Shown: positions 21,024-29,701 of the stretch, piece after piece
Numbering within the stretch: position 1 is the stretch's first letter
Layout of the letters: every line of letters starts with the position of its first letter
Origin: Trichomonas vaginalis G3
Lineage: Eukaryota; Parabasalia; Trichomonadida; Trichomonadidae
Reading direction: 5' to 3'
NCBI RefSeq assembly: GCF_026262505.1
Contig: NC_067207.1
Location: 25,822,082 to 25,886,081 of the forward strand
Length of the DNA stretch: 64,000 nt
Notes under the pieces: generated by a model
Database searches by the model: none
What the model was told of the DNA's origin: nothing
The model's input: only the letters and a program-made list of their open reading frames with translations
Position numbers and translations under genes: made by a program

Positions 21024-21920
21024 TTAATTAATAACCAATACTTGATAGTCTATCAATGGTTGAAGTTTATCAAGTGAACGTGCATGTAATCTAATCTTAT
21101 TAGCCAATCCAAAGAATCGAATAAGTAATTTATTATCTTTGTATCTAAATTCTGCATTCATTATCTTGTTAATTATCAAAATATTCATATTTTTTGCATC
21201 TTCATTGTTTGGATCTATTTTTTGTAACTTCTTATACCATTGCAGAGCATTAGCGTATTTTCTCATATCTAAATACGCATCTGCAATCCGTAGATATGGT
21301 TTGACGGATTTTTTATCAAAAATTATTGCGTGAAGACAGTTTGAAATGGCCATTTGAGGATGTGATAAAGATATGTATGCAGCAGCTCTATTTGAATAAC
21401 ACATTGAATTACTTGTATCCATGAAAATTGAAACATCATATTTTTGTAATGAAGCAAAATAGGATTGTGCGTTATAAAGGTCATTGCCTGCCTTTCTTTC
21501 TACCTCAGATTGTGCCTTGTCAATCGTAATTCTTTTCTTTAATAATTTATTTTTCCTTTCATCGAAATCTTCTAAGTATTCTTTCATTTGTTGTGGTGAT
21601 TTACGGAATTTTTGAGTTCTAGGAACTGATAAATGTTCTTTATAGAACAGGCTTTCGTCAGAACCTAGAGGAGCTGGTTCTGTTTCATCTTCTGGTGGTT
21701 CCGATTCAAGACTTTTAGTTCCTTCTTGGCACATGAGATCCATCAAGCTATTTATTGCTTTTACATCGGATTCATTAAGGAATCCGCAGTAATATTGTCT
21801 TGGTTTTTTAACAAATTGCGCAAACTTTTTGAGATTTGATTGTGGAACTAATGATGCTAAGTTTTGAATAACATTATCATTAACTTCCTCAAGAATTGGA
21901 TGAGAAAAAACAGAATTCAT
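21024..21920 (-). CDS. TPR-repeat protein, co-chaperone-like
   Basis: 298 residues from ATG 21920. Residues about 130-235 contain three tetratricopeptide repeats (GNDLYNAQSYFASLQKYD; CYSNRAAAYISLSHPQMA; PYLRIADAYLDMRKYANALQ), the three-repeat clamp arrangement used by RPAP3/SPAG1/STI1-type proteins to bind the C-terminal EEVD of Hsp70/Hsp90. An acidic linker and a basic helix precede it. It probably acts in the cytosol as a chaperone adaptor; the client is unknown. The upstream sequence, read on the coding strand, has TCACTTTTCAATTA about 8 bases before ATG, a good match to the trichomonad Inr. Confidence 0.8.
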   Translation of the reverse strand: MNSVFSHPILEEVNDNVIQNLASLVPQSNLKKFAQFVKKPRQYYCGFLNESDVKAINSLMDLMCQEGTKSLESEPPEDETEPAPLGSDESLFYKEHLSVPRTQKFRKSPQQMKEYLEDFDERKNKLLKKRITIDKAQSEVERKAGNDLYNAQSYFASLQKYDVSIFMDTSNSMCYSNRAAAYISLSHPQMAISNCLHAIIFDKKSVKPYLRIADAYLDMRKYANALQWYKKLQKIDPNNEDAKNMNILIINKIMNAEFRYKDNKLLIRFFGLANKIRLHARSLDKLQPLIDYQVLVIN

Positions 21921-22266
21921 TGTAATTGAAAAGTGACAACAATAGCAACTTTAGCTTTATCTTTACTAAACAGATAACACGTCTAGTTTAGATGTAAGAA
22001 ATTATACTTCTGAATCTAGTAATGTTTGTTTTATGATGATAAATATCTATTTCTGTATAAATCACATGTTATTCTCTATGTTTGAAAGTTATTTAATAGA
22101 TAGTTGCAATAGTCTATACGTCAAAATACCGTTATTATTAATCAGCATATTACATGATAAACCAGACGCTTTCTTATTGAAATTTGTTTAAAAGTAAAAA
22201 ATATAAATCTTTTAAATGAAAGTAAAATATATAGATTGCTGACGAAAATCCTATGTTATAGCATCA
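21921..22266. other. Intergenic, no gene seen
   Basis: AT-rich gap between the TPR gene promoter and an ankyrin fragment; it holds the Inr-like site of the TPR gene near 21930. Nothing else is supported. Confidence 0.4.
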
Positions 22267-22700
22267 TCATTTTAAGTATTCAGAATTTGAGTTGGTTACA
22301 CATTTATAAGAAGTTAGAAGTTCTACAATTTCATTACAAGGACACTCTTTTACATTTATATTTGCTCCAGATGAAATAAGAAGCTCTACTGATTTTTTAT
22401 TATTGTTCAAAGCTGCATAATGAATTGATGTTTTTCCTGTAAAATCTTTTTCATTAGCATTTGTCCCTTTGGTAATAAGGATTTCGATTACTTCATTACT
22501 ATAATTTTGTACAGCATTATGAAGTGGAGTCTTTCCTTTATGATTTTTTGCATTAATATCTGCTCCATGTGAAATAAGAATGTTGCAAGTTTTTGATTAT
22601 TATTTATAGAAGCAAAGTGAAGAGAAGTTTTACCATCAAGTCTTTCATTTGCATTAATGTCGGCTCCATGAGTAATTAGAATTTGTGCTATTAGTTAATC
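22267..22700 (-). pseudogene. Ankyrin-repeat gene fragment, 5' truncated and frameshifted
   Basis: The minus strand encodes about four ankyrin repeats ending at TGA 22267-22269 (GKTSLHFAS; GKTPLHNAVQN; GKTSIHYAALNNNKK; ELLISSGANINV). One frameshift lies near 22590, where the frame changes just before ILISHGADINA. No ATG or N-terminal ankyrin-family region precedes it; upstream the frame closes at a TAA near 22700. This is a relic of the large trichomonad ankyrin family, related in style to the intact gene at 24439-25953. Confidence 0.7.
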
Positions 22701-22742
22701 TTTATATAGAAATTACAAATATTTTTATGGTGTTTTTGTAAG

Positions 22743-24092
22743 TTAATCTTCATATAAGACTCTCCATTTGCTAATTGTGTCAATAATATAGTATTTGAAA
22801 CTATCATCATTAAAATTTTCGAATTCCAATGAAGTTAGAATTTTGTCCAATTCTTTTTCTTCAAATTGGAAGTATAGAATCTTCTGGTTTTCAATAGGGC
22901 ATTTTCTAATAAGATATACTATTACTTCTATAATATATTCTAAGTTATTACTGTCTGTTGTTTCGATATCATCAATAATGTACGATATTAAATTATTTTG
23001 TATAAATATTGGTGAGTATTCTTCACCAATTGAGATAATCAAGCATTTAATGAGTTTTAGAATTGAATTTTTGACTTTGAAAGTAGAATTCTCGAGGATA
23101 TATACAGTTTTATCAATAAATGCTTGTGAGCAAAATAGGGTTGCAAGCTGATCTAAATTAATTCCAAAATCTAATGAATTGCAGAGTAATGTTTGAATTA
23201 CATGTAAAAAGAAGTTGTGGAAGTTTATAATACTCATTTCATCTTGCATTTCAATATATTCTTGGAAAATTGCTGCATAATCAATTGACCTGGCTATAAA
23301 TGATGAAAAGTCTTTGTTTTCAAGCTTAAAAACTGCAATTAATAATTTATAAATGGAATGATAATTATGAGCATGTGATGCAAGAATAATAACAGAATTG
23401 ACGCATTCTGCAAATTCTTGCGTAAATTCTTTCATTTCTAGCATAAATTTTGATGTTATTCTGGAAAAAAGTGCAAGATTTGATTCATTTGGTCTTAATT
23501 GTGAAAAGTATGTGCATATTTGTGGATTTTCATCTATATTTGACATAAATAAGTAAACTCCTAAAACAAAATATTCTAATTCTGATTGATAGAGAGAATT
23601 TAAAATATTAAAATCGATTATATTAGCTATTATGGGAGATGCATGTAGAAAAGATTTTTCTATTATAATAATGAACTTAAGAACTAGATCTGCATTATTT
23701 GAATTAAGCATTGAAATAATCTTTTCAAACTCGTTACTATTGACAAAGCCATCAAGGAATTCCGAACTCAGTGAGCATAGTTTATGCAGAAATAATAGGA
23801 TTCTCTCCAAACTAGATCTTTTGTCATGTTCAATTACATTTTGAATTAAAATTTTCAATTTATCTATGAAAACTTGTTGGTTAAATATACTTTCTTCAGA
23901 TGAAGCTAGTTCATTATCTTTTGCTAGGCAAATTTTTCCAATGATATCATTGATTAAATTTTCATCGGTTGTTTCTGTTAATTGAATTAACAGTGAATTA
24001 AAATCTATTTCTTCGTGTTTATCTTCATGACTAATTGATAATAAATCGCTTGGTTGGATACTGATTTCAAACGATTTATAAAAGTCAATCAT
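22743..24092 (-). CDS. Armadillo-like helical protein of a trichomonad family
   Basis: 449 residues from ATG 24092 (MIDFYKSFEIS). The frame opens 10 codons earlier only at a TTG. It consists of repeated pairs or triplets of amphipathic helices (e.g. ERILLFLHKLCSL, ADLVLKFIIIIEKSFL, VKNSILKLIKCLIISIGEE, LEYIIEVIVYLIRKCP) spaced like ARM/HEAT repeats through most of its length. It probably forms a protein-interaction solenoid with no enzymatic motif. Proteins of this style are numerous in T. vaginalis; function is unknown. Confidence 0.65.
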   Translation of the reverse strand: MIDFYKSFEISIQPSDLLSISHEDKHEEIDFNSLLIQLTETTDENLINDIIGKICLAKDNELASSEESIFNQQVFIDKLKILIQNVIEHDKRSSLERILLFLHKLCSLSSEFLDGFVNSNEFEKIISMLNSNNADLVLKFIIIIEKSFLHASPIIANIIDFNILNSLYQSELEYFVLGVYLFMSNIDENPQICTYFSQLRPNESNLALFSRITSKFMLEMKEFTQEFAECVNSVIILASHAHNYHSIYKLLIAVFKLENKDFSSFIARSIDYAAIFQEYIEMQDEMSIINFHNFFLHVIQTLLCNSLDFGINLDQLATLFCSQAFIDKTVYILENSTFKVKNSILKLIKCLIISIGEEYSPIFIQNNLISYIIDDIETTDSNNLEYIIEVIVYLIRKCPIENQKILYFQFEEKELDKILTSLEFENFNDDSFKYYIIDTISKWRVLYED

Positions 24093-24438
24093 AAAAATAT
24101 AAAACAAGTTGAAAAATAACAAAGTATGTGATAAAAATAGCAGTAACTAATATATATTAAACACTTTTAAAAAATAATAACACAAGCGAAAGCGTTGTAT
24201 TGGCAAAAGAGTGACTTTTCGGACCAAAAAAGAAATCAGCTCACATAACAATACATTGTTTGATCTCCAAAATAAATGGAACCTATGATCGATATGGAAT
24301 GGCACAAAAATCCATAAATTATATAACCGAAAATGTTGTGATCATTGTTTTCCAAATATAACATAGCAACTTTTCTTATAATGAATTTTAAAGATATTTT
24401 CTATTGCAAAATCCGATTTCGGATTTTTAAATTTTTTC
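24093..24438. other. Divergent intergenic region
   Basis: Separates the ARM-like gene from the ankyrin gene. AT-rich; contains GAGTGACTTTTCGG near 24209. No gene is supported. Confidence 0.4.
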
Positions 24439-25953
24439 ATGTCTGATCAAGACATTCATACAGATAAATACAGCGAATTACGAAGTAGTCATAAATGCTA
24501 CATCGATATATATAATGCGTTATATCAGCTAAAAACAGAAAATGAAGGAGAATTAAACTCGATTTACAATTTAATCAAAAAAGAATTGATTAATTCAAAG
24601 AAAGACCTACCCCAAAGCGTAATGGAAGAAATTTTAGATATCATTAAATTCAATAATCGGTATACAATGTCATATTTATTTCTTGCCAAACTCATATTTG
24701 ATGAATATCATTTGGAAGCGGTCACAAATAATAGATTGATTACTGACATCCTGCTTTACCAAGAATTAGGTATTAAATTGGGCATTTCTATACCAGAATA
24801 TCTGGATTTTCATACAGAAAATTTCGATATTCATACAGAAAATACAATCTACAGAACAATTATATATAATGACCTTAAAAGATTCATCTCACTCACGGAA
24901 ATAGAAGGATTTAGTGAATATCAAAAACTTGACAGCAAATTATATCCATTTATTCCCCAAGGCTTATCATTACTTGAATTATGTTGTTACCATGGAGCAG
25001 TTGATTGTTTCAAGTTCTTAAGAACGAAATTTAACTCAGAGATAACTCAAAAGTGTCTAGAATTTTCATTTTTAGGAGGAAATCCAGAAATCATGAGTGA
25101 ATGTTTGAAGCATAAGAAACCAGATAGATTTTGCATGGAAAATGCAATTATTTCACACAACATTGATTTTGTTACATTCTTGATGAATGAATACAATATA
25201 AAGATCGATCTAACAGATTGCGTCATTTATAATAATCTTGATGCATTTTTAGTTTATATCGATCAAATTAATGATATTAATCAATGCTTTATTTACTCAT
25301 GGGATTTTAATATTCCATCCCTTTTAGATTACTTCATTATACATGGTGCAAATATCAATGAAAAAGATGAAGAAGGAAATACGGCACTTCATATTGCGGC
25401 ACTATATAATAGTAAAGAAACAGCCGAACTTCTTATTTCACATGGTGCAAATATCAATGAAAAAGATTCTGAAGAATCCACAGCTCTACATTCTGCAGCC
25501 TGTAATTGTAAAGAAGTCGCCGAACTTCTTATTTCACATGGTGCAAATATTAATGAAAAGGAAGAATTTGGAAATACGGCACTTCATATTGCGGCACAAT
25601 ATAATAGTAAAGAAACAGCCGAACTTCTTATATCACATGGTATAAATATCAATGAAAAAGATAAAGATGGAAATACGGCACTTCATATTGCGGCACAATA
25701 TAATAGTAAAGAAACAGCCGAACTTCTTATTTCATATGGTGCAATTATCAATGAAAAAGATAAAGATGGAAAAACTGCTCTACATTATACAGCAAAACAT
25801 AATAGTAAAGAGACTGCCGAAGTTCTTATTTCACATGATGCAAATATCAATGAAAAAGATAACAATGGAAAAACCGCTCTACATTATGCAAATAGTTTCT
25901 TTAATAAAGAAATGGCTGAACTTCTTATCTCACATGGTGCAAATATCGATTAA
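24439..25953 (+). CDS. DUF3447/ankyrin-repeat protein
   Basis: 504 residues from ATG 24439. The N-terminal about 290 residues match the conserved T. vaginalis ankyrin-family head (MSDQDIHTDKYSELRSS, SLLELCCYHGAVDCF, LEFSFLGGNPEIM), which includes the DUF3447 segment. Residues about 300-504 are six 33-residue ankyrin repeats with the consensus GNTALHIAAxYNSKETAELL. The repeats are almost identical at DNA level (99-bp period from about 25345), implying recent duplication or homogenisation. Ankyrin proteins are interaction scaffolds; this family is hugely expanded in trichomonads and no specific role is known. It ends right after a repeat with no C-terminal domain. Confidence 0.9.
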   Translation: MSDQDIHTDKYSELRSSHKCYIDIYNALYQLKTENEGELNSIYNLIKKELINSKKDLPQSVMEEILDIIKFNNRYTMSYLFLAKLIFDEYHLEAVTNNRLITDILLYQELGIKLGISIPEYLDFHTENFDIHTENTIYRTIIYNDLKRFISLTEIEGFSEYQKLDSKLYPFIPQGLSLLELCCYHGAVDCFKFLRTKFNSEITQKCLEFSFLGGNPEIMSECLKHKKPDRFCMENAIISHNIDFVTFLMNEYNIKIDLTDCVIYNNLDAFLVYIDQINDINQCFIYSWDFNIPSLLDYFIIHGANINEKDEEGNTALHIAALYNSKETAELLISHGANINEKDSEESTALHSAACNCKEVAELLISHGANINEKEEFGNTALHIAAQYNSKETAELLISHGININEKDKDGNTALHIAAQYNSKETAELLISYGAIINEKDKDGKTALHYTAKHNSKETAEVLISHDANINEKDNNGKTALHYANSFFNKEMAELLISHGANID

Positions 25954-26383
25954 AATGATGATGACATAATTTTTTATTTTTAATGATATCTGCAAGAATA
26001 TCATGTTTCTAATTGTCCGAAAGAGTTAAAACATAGTGTGAAGATATAAACTTACCACGATTCTTTAGTCCTCAAAATCAAATTTGATATAATACAATTT
26101 CTAACCTTAAGTGCCTACGCTTCTCCTTCGGCAAAATAAATACATATTGATTATTGGAAAAGTGTTTATTAAAAATAAATTCAAGTGTTAATTTTGACCA
26201 GTCTGAATCAATTTAGAGGATATTTTTAGATATTAGAGAATTTTCTAAATAAATTTTGAAAGTAAAGTACTTATTAAGTATATGTTGGGACTTGTATACA
26301 CTGATAATTTATTTAATGTCGTAATTCTATTGGCGTGAAGCGCCGATAGAATTGAATGAAAATAATATTACAAAACAATAGAA
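25954..26383. other. Convergent intergenic region with a strong hairpin
   Basis: No gene. It contains the inverted repeat at 26323-26353 described separately, close to the end of the minus-strand neighbour. Confidence 0.45.
26323..26353. repeat. 13-bp inverted repeat (hairpin)
   Basis: Arms 26323-26335 (AATTCTATTGGCG) and 26341-26353 (CGCCGATAGAATT) with loop TGAAG. All pair except one position that can form G-U/T. It lies 30 bp beyond the stop of the minus-strand gene, between convergent genes, so it could be an RNA 3'-end structure or a small element remnant. Confidence 0.6.
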
Positions 26384-27061
26384 TTAAGAAATTGATCGAA
26401 GAGGATATGGTATTCCTTCTACTTTAAACTGTTCCTGGACGTAGTTATTCAAGAGGTGAAGGCATTGAACAGGTAAATCATTCATTTTTATATGAAAATC
26501 TTGTAATTGAGTAAATTCATCAAATTCCTGAAATGCTCTTATTATTGAGATCACTCCTTTCGTAATTCGAGGATTTTCACAATTTTTGATTGATAAACTA
26601 AGATCTTCGAGTTTATCGAACGAAATTGTTTGATATATTGGTTTATAATCTTTATCATGAATTCTCTGTGCTATTTGAATAAAATTGTCTGGAGGATTTT
26701 TTAGAAGTGTTACTAATTTTGAACATTTTGCGTCAAATGAAGTATTATTGTCTATTACAAACTTCTCTTTCATTTCCTCATTAAATTCTGTTTCTAAATC
26801 AGATAATGAAAGTTCGCGAAATAAATCTTTTGCAATCTCCTTATAGCTCTCGAAAATAGCATGTACGTCATTCACGAAATCATTTACATGATTGTATTCT
26901 AAACAAAACAATTTATCTTTAATTTTATCGAATGTTAGCTTGTTTTCATCGATATAATTCTCGTTTGAATGTGTTTGTCTCGGTAAAAAGAGCTTTAGTA
27001 TTGGTCTTTTCATTAAATTGTCAAGAACCTCTAAGCATATCTTGACTTCGGCGCATTTCAT
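26384..27061 (-). CDS. Bromodomain-like protein, divergent
   Basis: 225 residues from ATG 27061. Residues about 8-80 resemble a bromodomain: helix Z (CLEVLDNLMKRPILKLFLPR), a ZA-loop-like segment, DKIKDKLFCLEYNHVNDFVNDVHAIFESYKEI as the usual IK.KL...Y.....F..D...IF pattern. Bromodomains bind acetyl-lysine on histones; the typical YN for acetyl-lysine contact is not evident here, so binding may be lost. The C-terminal half is helical and unknown. Upstream on the coding strand TCATTATT lies about 6 bases before ATG, an Inr-like site. Family call is moderate. Confidence 0.5.
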   Translation of the reverse strand: MKCAEVKICLEVLDNLMKRPILKLFLPRQTHSNENYIDENKLTFDKIKDKLFCLEYNHVNDFVNDVHAIFESYKEIAKDLFRELSLSDLETEFNEEMKEKFVIDNNTSFDAKCSKLVTLLKNPPDNFIQIAQRIHDKDYKPIYQTISFDKLEDLSLSIKNCENPRITKGVISIIRAFQEFDEFTQLQDFHIKMNDLPVQCLHLLNNYVQEQFKVEGIPYPLRSIS

Positions 27062-27728
27062 AAATAATAATGAAATGTTTTAAGCTTTAAATCAATATTG
27101 TATGATGTAAAGATCTCATTATTATCAAGAAATATAGCTATAAAAGAAACAAAATACGAATTTAAAATTTAATTATCAATTATGATACATTCTTTCCATA
27201 TTGTTGATATATATTGGCTACATACTTTTTGTTCGCAACTAACGTGGAGAATATTTTGATAATATTTTTAGAATAACTCATATGATCTCATGAAGCTTAA
27301 AATTTATACGAGTTTTATGGTGCGCTTGATGCACCAATTCATCACAGATATAGTGAATACCTTTTTCAGAAATGAGTTTTATATATGTAACTAAAACATG
27401 ACTGAGCGCCTTGTACGTTCTTTCATAGCATAATTAAGCTAATTAAAAATGTATTTTGGCTAACTGAATGCTGTAATTCCACTTTGTTTCAATGAACTTG
27501 ATCAAATACTCATTTTAATATATGGATTTCAGATATGTGTCTATATTCCTAAAGTTGGTATCAAATCTTTACCAATTAACTTTTCATTTGGCACAATTGA
27601 AATCATGGAAAAATTTATCTGAATTTTAGCAAGATCTATAGATTTGCAATTCATATAGTAAGATAATGTATTTGTTTGAGTGTTATTAAATAAAAAATTA
27701 AATTCTGATAAGAAATAAATTTTTATGA
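27062..27728. other. Intergenic, no gene seen
   Basis: AT-rich spacer between two minus-strand genes. I see no feature beyond the Inr-like site near its left end. Confidence 0.4.
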
Positions 27729-29141
27729 TTAGAGTTCTTTGTTGTATCCTGATGTTTCATCAGTATCGGGGTTGCTAAGACCGATAAGGACGTCGGCCTG
27801 GTACTTCTCCTTCTCCGTCTCGTTGAGGGAGATTCCAGTGTTCTGGTTAATGAACTTTTCGAGGTTTGGAAGTGTAAATGCCTTCTCAAAGACCTTGTAT
27901 TGGTTGGATTTGGCCGGGTAAACTAAGATTTGTGGGTAAGAATTGTAGATGTTGATTCCAGCTGGAACATCGTTTCTTCCCTGGTCGAAGGCCCATAACT
28001 TGAGGTTCTTTTCTTTGTAGATTTGGGATCCGACGTTGAAGACTGTTGAATATTCAACTGGAACTCCGACACATGTAGAAGTAATGATAACGAGGCTGTT
28101 ATAGTCCTTGTTCCAGAGCTTATCTGTGTAATCGAGGACGGAAAGCTCGTTAACTCCATCGCGTTCCTTTGTACGGATATCTTCGGCGACAATTGGCTTG
28201 ACTTGGCCAGAAATGACCTTGTCGAGGTATTCCTTGAGGCTGTCCATGGATTCTGTCTGTCCGTATGTGGCAAGGCCATAACGTTTGGCAGAGATATTTG
28301 ATGTCTCAACAACTAAGAAGAGTGGACCGCAGATGTTTGTGATGTTGGCAATTTGAGCAATGTGGGCGACGAATACTGAGGAGTATGCGGTGAAAGCAAC
28401 CTTGTTTTGATAAAGATCTGACATATTCTTCATCAAATCAAGCTTGAGCTTATCATTGTAGTCGTCATCGTTGTTGATAATGGAACCTGCGATGTATTTG
28501 GTGCTGCGGAACTTGTCTACGCCAATATCAAGGAGTTTGGACTTAAAGATGGTTGTGTCCCAGGATTCGAGGGCGATAAACTCGCGATCGATGTGTCTGA
28601 AGACGTAAATACCTGGTTTCTGTGGGATTGTGAATCTGGAAATGACCTTCTTTGTGACATGGAAGAGAACTTGGTCCTTTGGAACCCAGGATGGTCTCTT
28701 GTCTGTATCAACGGCAATGAAGTGGTTGCCTGGGAGCTCGAGGAGTCTTCTGAATTCTTCTGGGTGGCCGATATCGAAATGAGGCTCCGAAATGGAATGT
28801 GTGACCCAGAATTGGAAGCTCATTGGTGAGAAGTCGGAGATTGTAGAACGGACGTGTCTGCCTTTCAAGTATGCAGAAGCGCATGGATAAGCAATGCAAT
28901 ATTCATTTGTCTCTGGATTTGGTTCTGTAAGAGCGAATGCTGTGAAATTGGAGTTGTCTTCGATGGCGAATCTTAATGGTTTCATTACTTTGTAGGAGTC
29001 TGCATAAACAACAACACAGTTTGGATTTTTAGCAATCCATGTAGCAATCTGATTCTTTGGTACTGTGGTGTAGTTCAGTGATACCTGCTGCTTCCTTGTG
29101 ATTCTGTTTGAGGAGGTAAGATGAAGAAGAAGGGATAACAT
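27729..29141 (-). CDS. Thioredoxin-fold, PDI-like secretory protein without CXXC
   Basis: 470 residues from ATG 29141. A short hydrophobic start (MLSLLLHLTSS) suggests a signal peptide. The C-terminal domain (about 345-440) follows the thioredoxin pattern: SLVIITSTCVGVP where PDI has the CGHC active site, then KLWAFDQGRNDVPAG, a cis-Pro-like YPQILVYPAKSNQ, and LEKFINQ. Earlier segments also look thioredoxin-like (CVVVYADS). No CXXC is present, so it is more likely a redox-inactive ER chaperone or escort than an isomerase. Codon choice is biased to C- and G-ending codons, unlike its AT-rich neighbours, a sign of high expression. The coding strand has TTTGACACTTC directly before ATG. Confidence 0.65.
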   Translation of the reverse strand: MLSLLLHLTSSNRITRKQQVSLNYTTVPKNQIATWIAKNPNCVVVYADSYKVMKPLRFAIEDNSNFTAFALTEPNPETNEYCIAYPCASAYLKGRHVRSTISDFSPMSFQFWVTHSISEPHFDIGHPEEFRRLLELPGNHFIAVDTDKRPSWVPKDQVLFHVTKKVISRFTIPQKPGIYVFRHIDREFIALESWDTTIFKSKLLDIGVDKFRSTKYIAGSIINNDDDYNDKLKLDLMKNMSDLYQNKVAFTAYSSVFVAHIAQIANITNICGPLFLVVETSNISAKRYGLATYGQTESMDSLKEYLDKVISGQVKPIVAEDIRTKERDGVNELSVLDYTDKLWNKDYNSLVIITSTCVGVPVEYSTVFNVGSQIYKEKNLKLWAFDQGRNDVPAGINIYNSYPQILVYPAKSNQYKVFEKAFTLPNLEKFINQNTGISLNETEKEKYQADVLIGLSNPDTDETSGYNKEL

Positions 29142-29701
29142 GAAGTGTCAAAATGACGGATTTTTGTCAATTCTATCTGTCAGATGAGATAAAATTGTCC
29201 AATCTGACGTCAGAAGCAAACAAACAAATATCATAAAATCTGTTTTAAATCTTATAAGGAGTATTTTCGTGATGGATGAACTGAAAACCTTTCAAATTTT
29301 TGTAAAATCATAAATTTTTTTTCCGGCTAAACAACTATATATAATCGTAGTTATCAGACTTCTCTAAAATGATTCGGAAACACACGTCCTTTTACTAGCA
29401 TATTATCTATTAAACGGTTAGTTATAATTTAAAATTACGGACCACGAATATTCAATTAGAAGTTATTGTCATTTGTTCAAAAAAGCGGCCACTCGATGTA
29501 TTTTTAAATGTAAAACAATAGAAAAATGTAAATAATGTCATTAAAAAGGACAAGAAAACAAAAAATTGATGTGAAATCCAGATTTGAGTAAGAAATAAAC
29601 AAATATTTTATAAATAAACTAAGTAAAATTGGAAAATATAATTCACATGGTTAAAATAAAATTAAAAAACAAATAAATATTAAAAAATATTAAAAATTGG
29701 C
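29142..29701. other. Intergenic, no gene seen
   Basis: Between two minus-strand genes; holds the promoter of the PDI-like gene at its left end (AAGTGTCA at 29143). Nothing else is supported. Confidence 0.4.

Noticed and set aside
25343-25969. Plus-strand ORFs repeating MKKIKMEIRHFILRH
   Set aside because: Second-frame reading of the tandem ankyrin repeats; repetition comes from the DNA repeat only.
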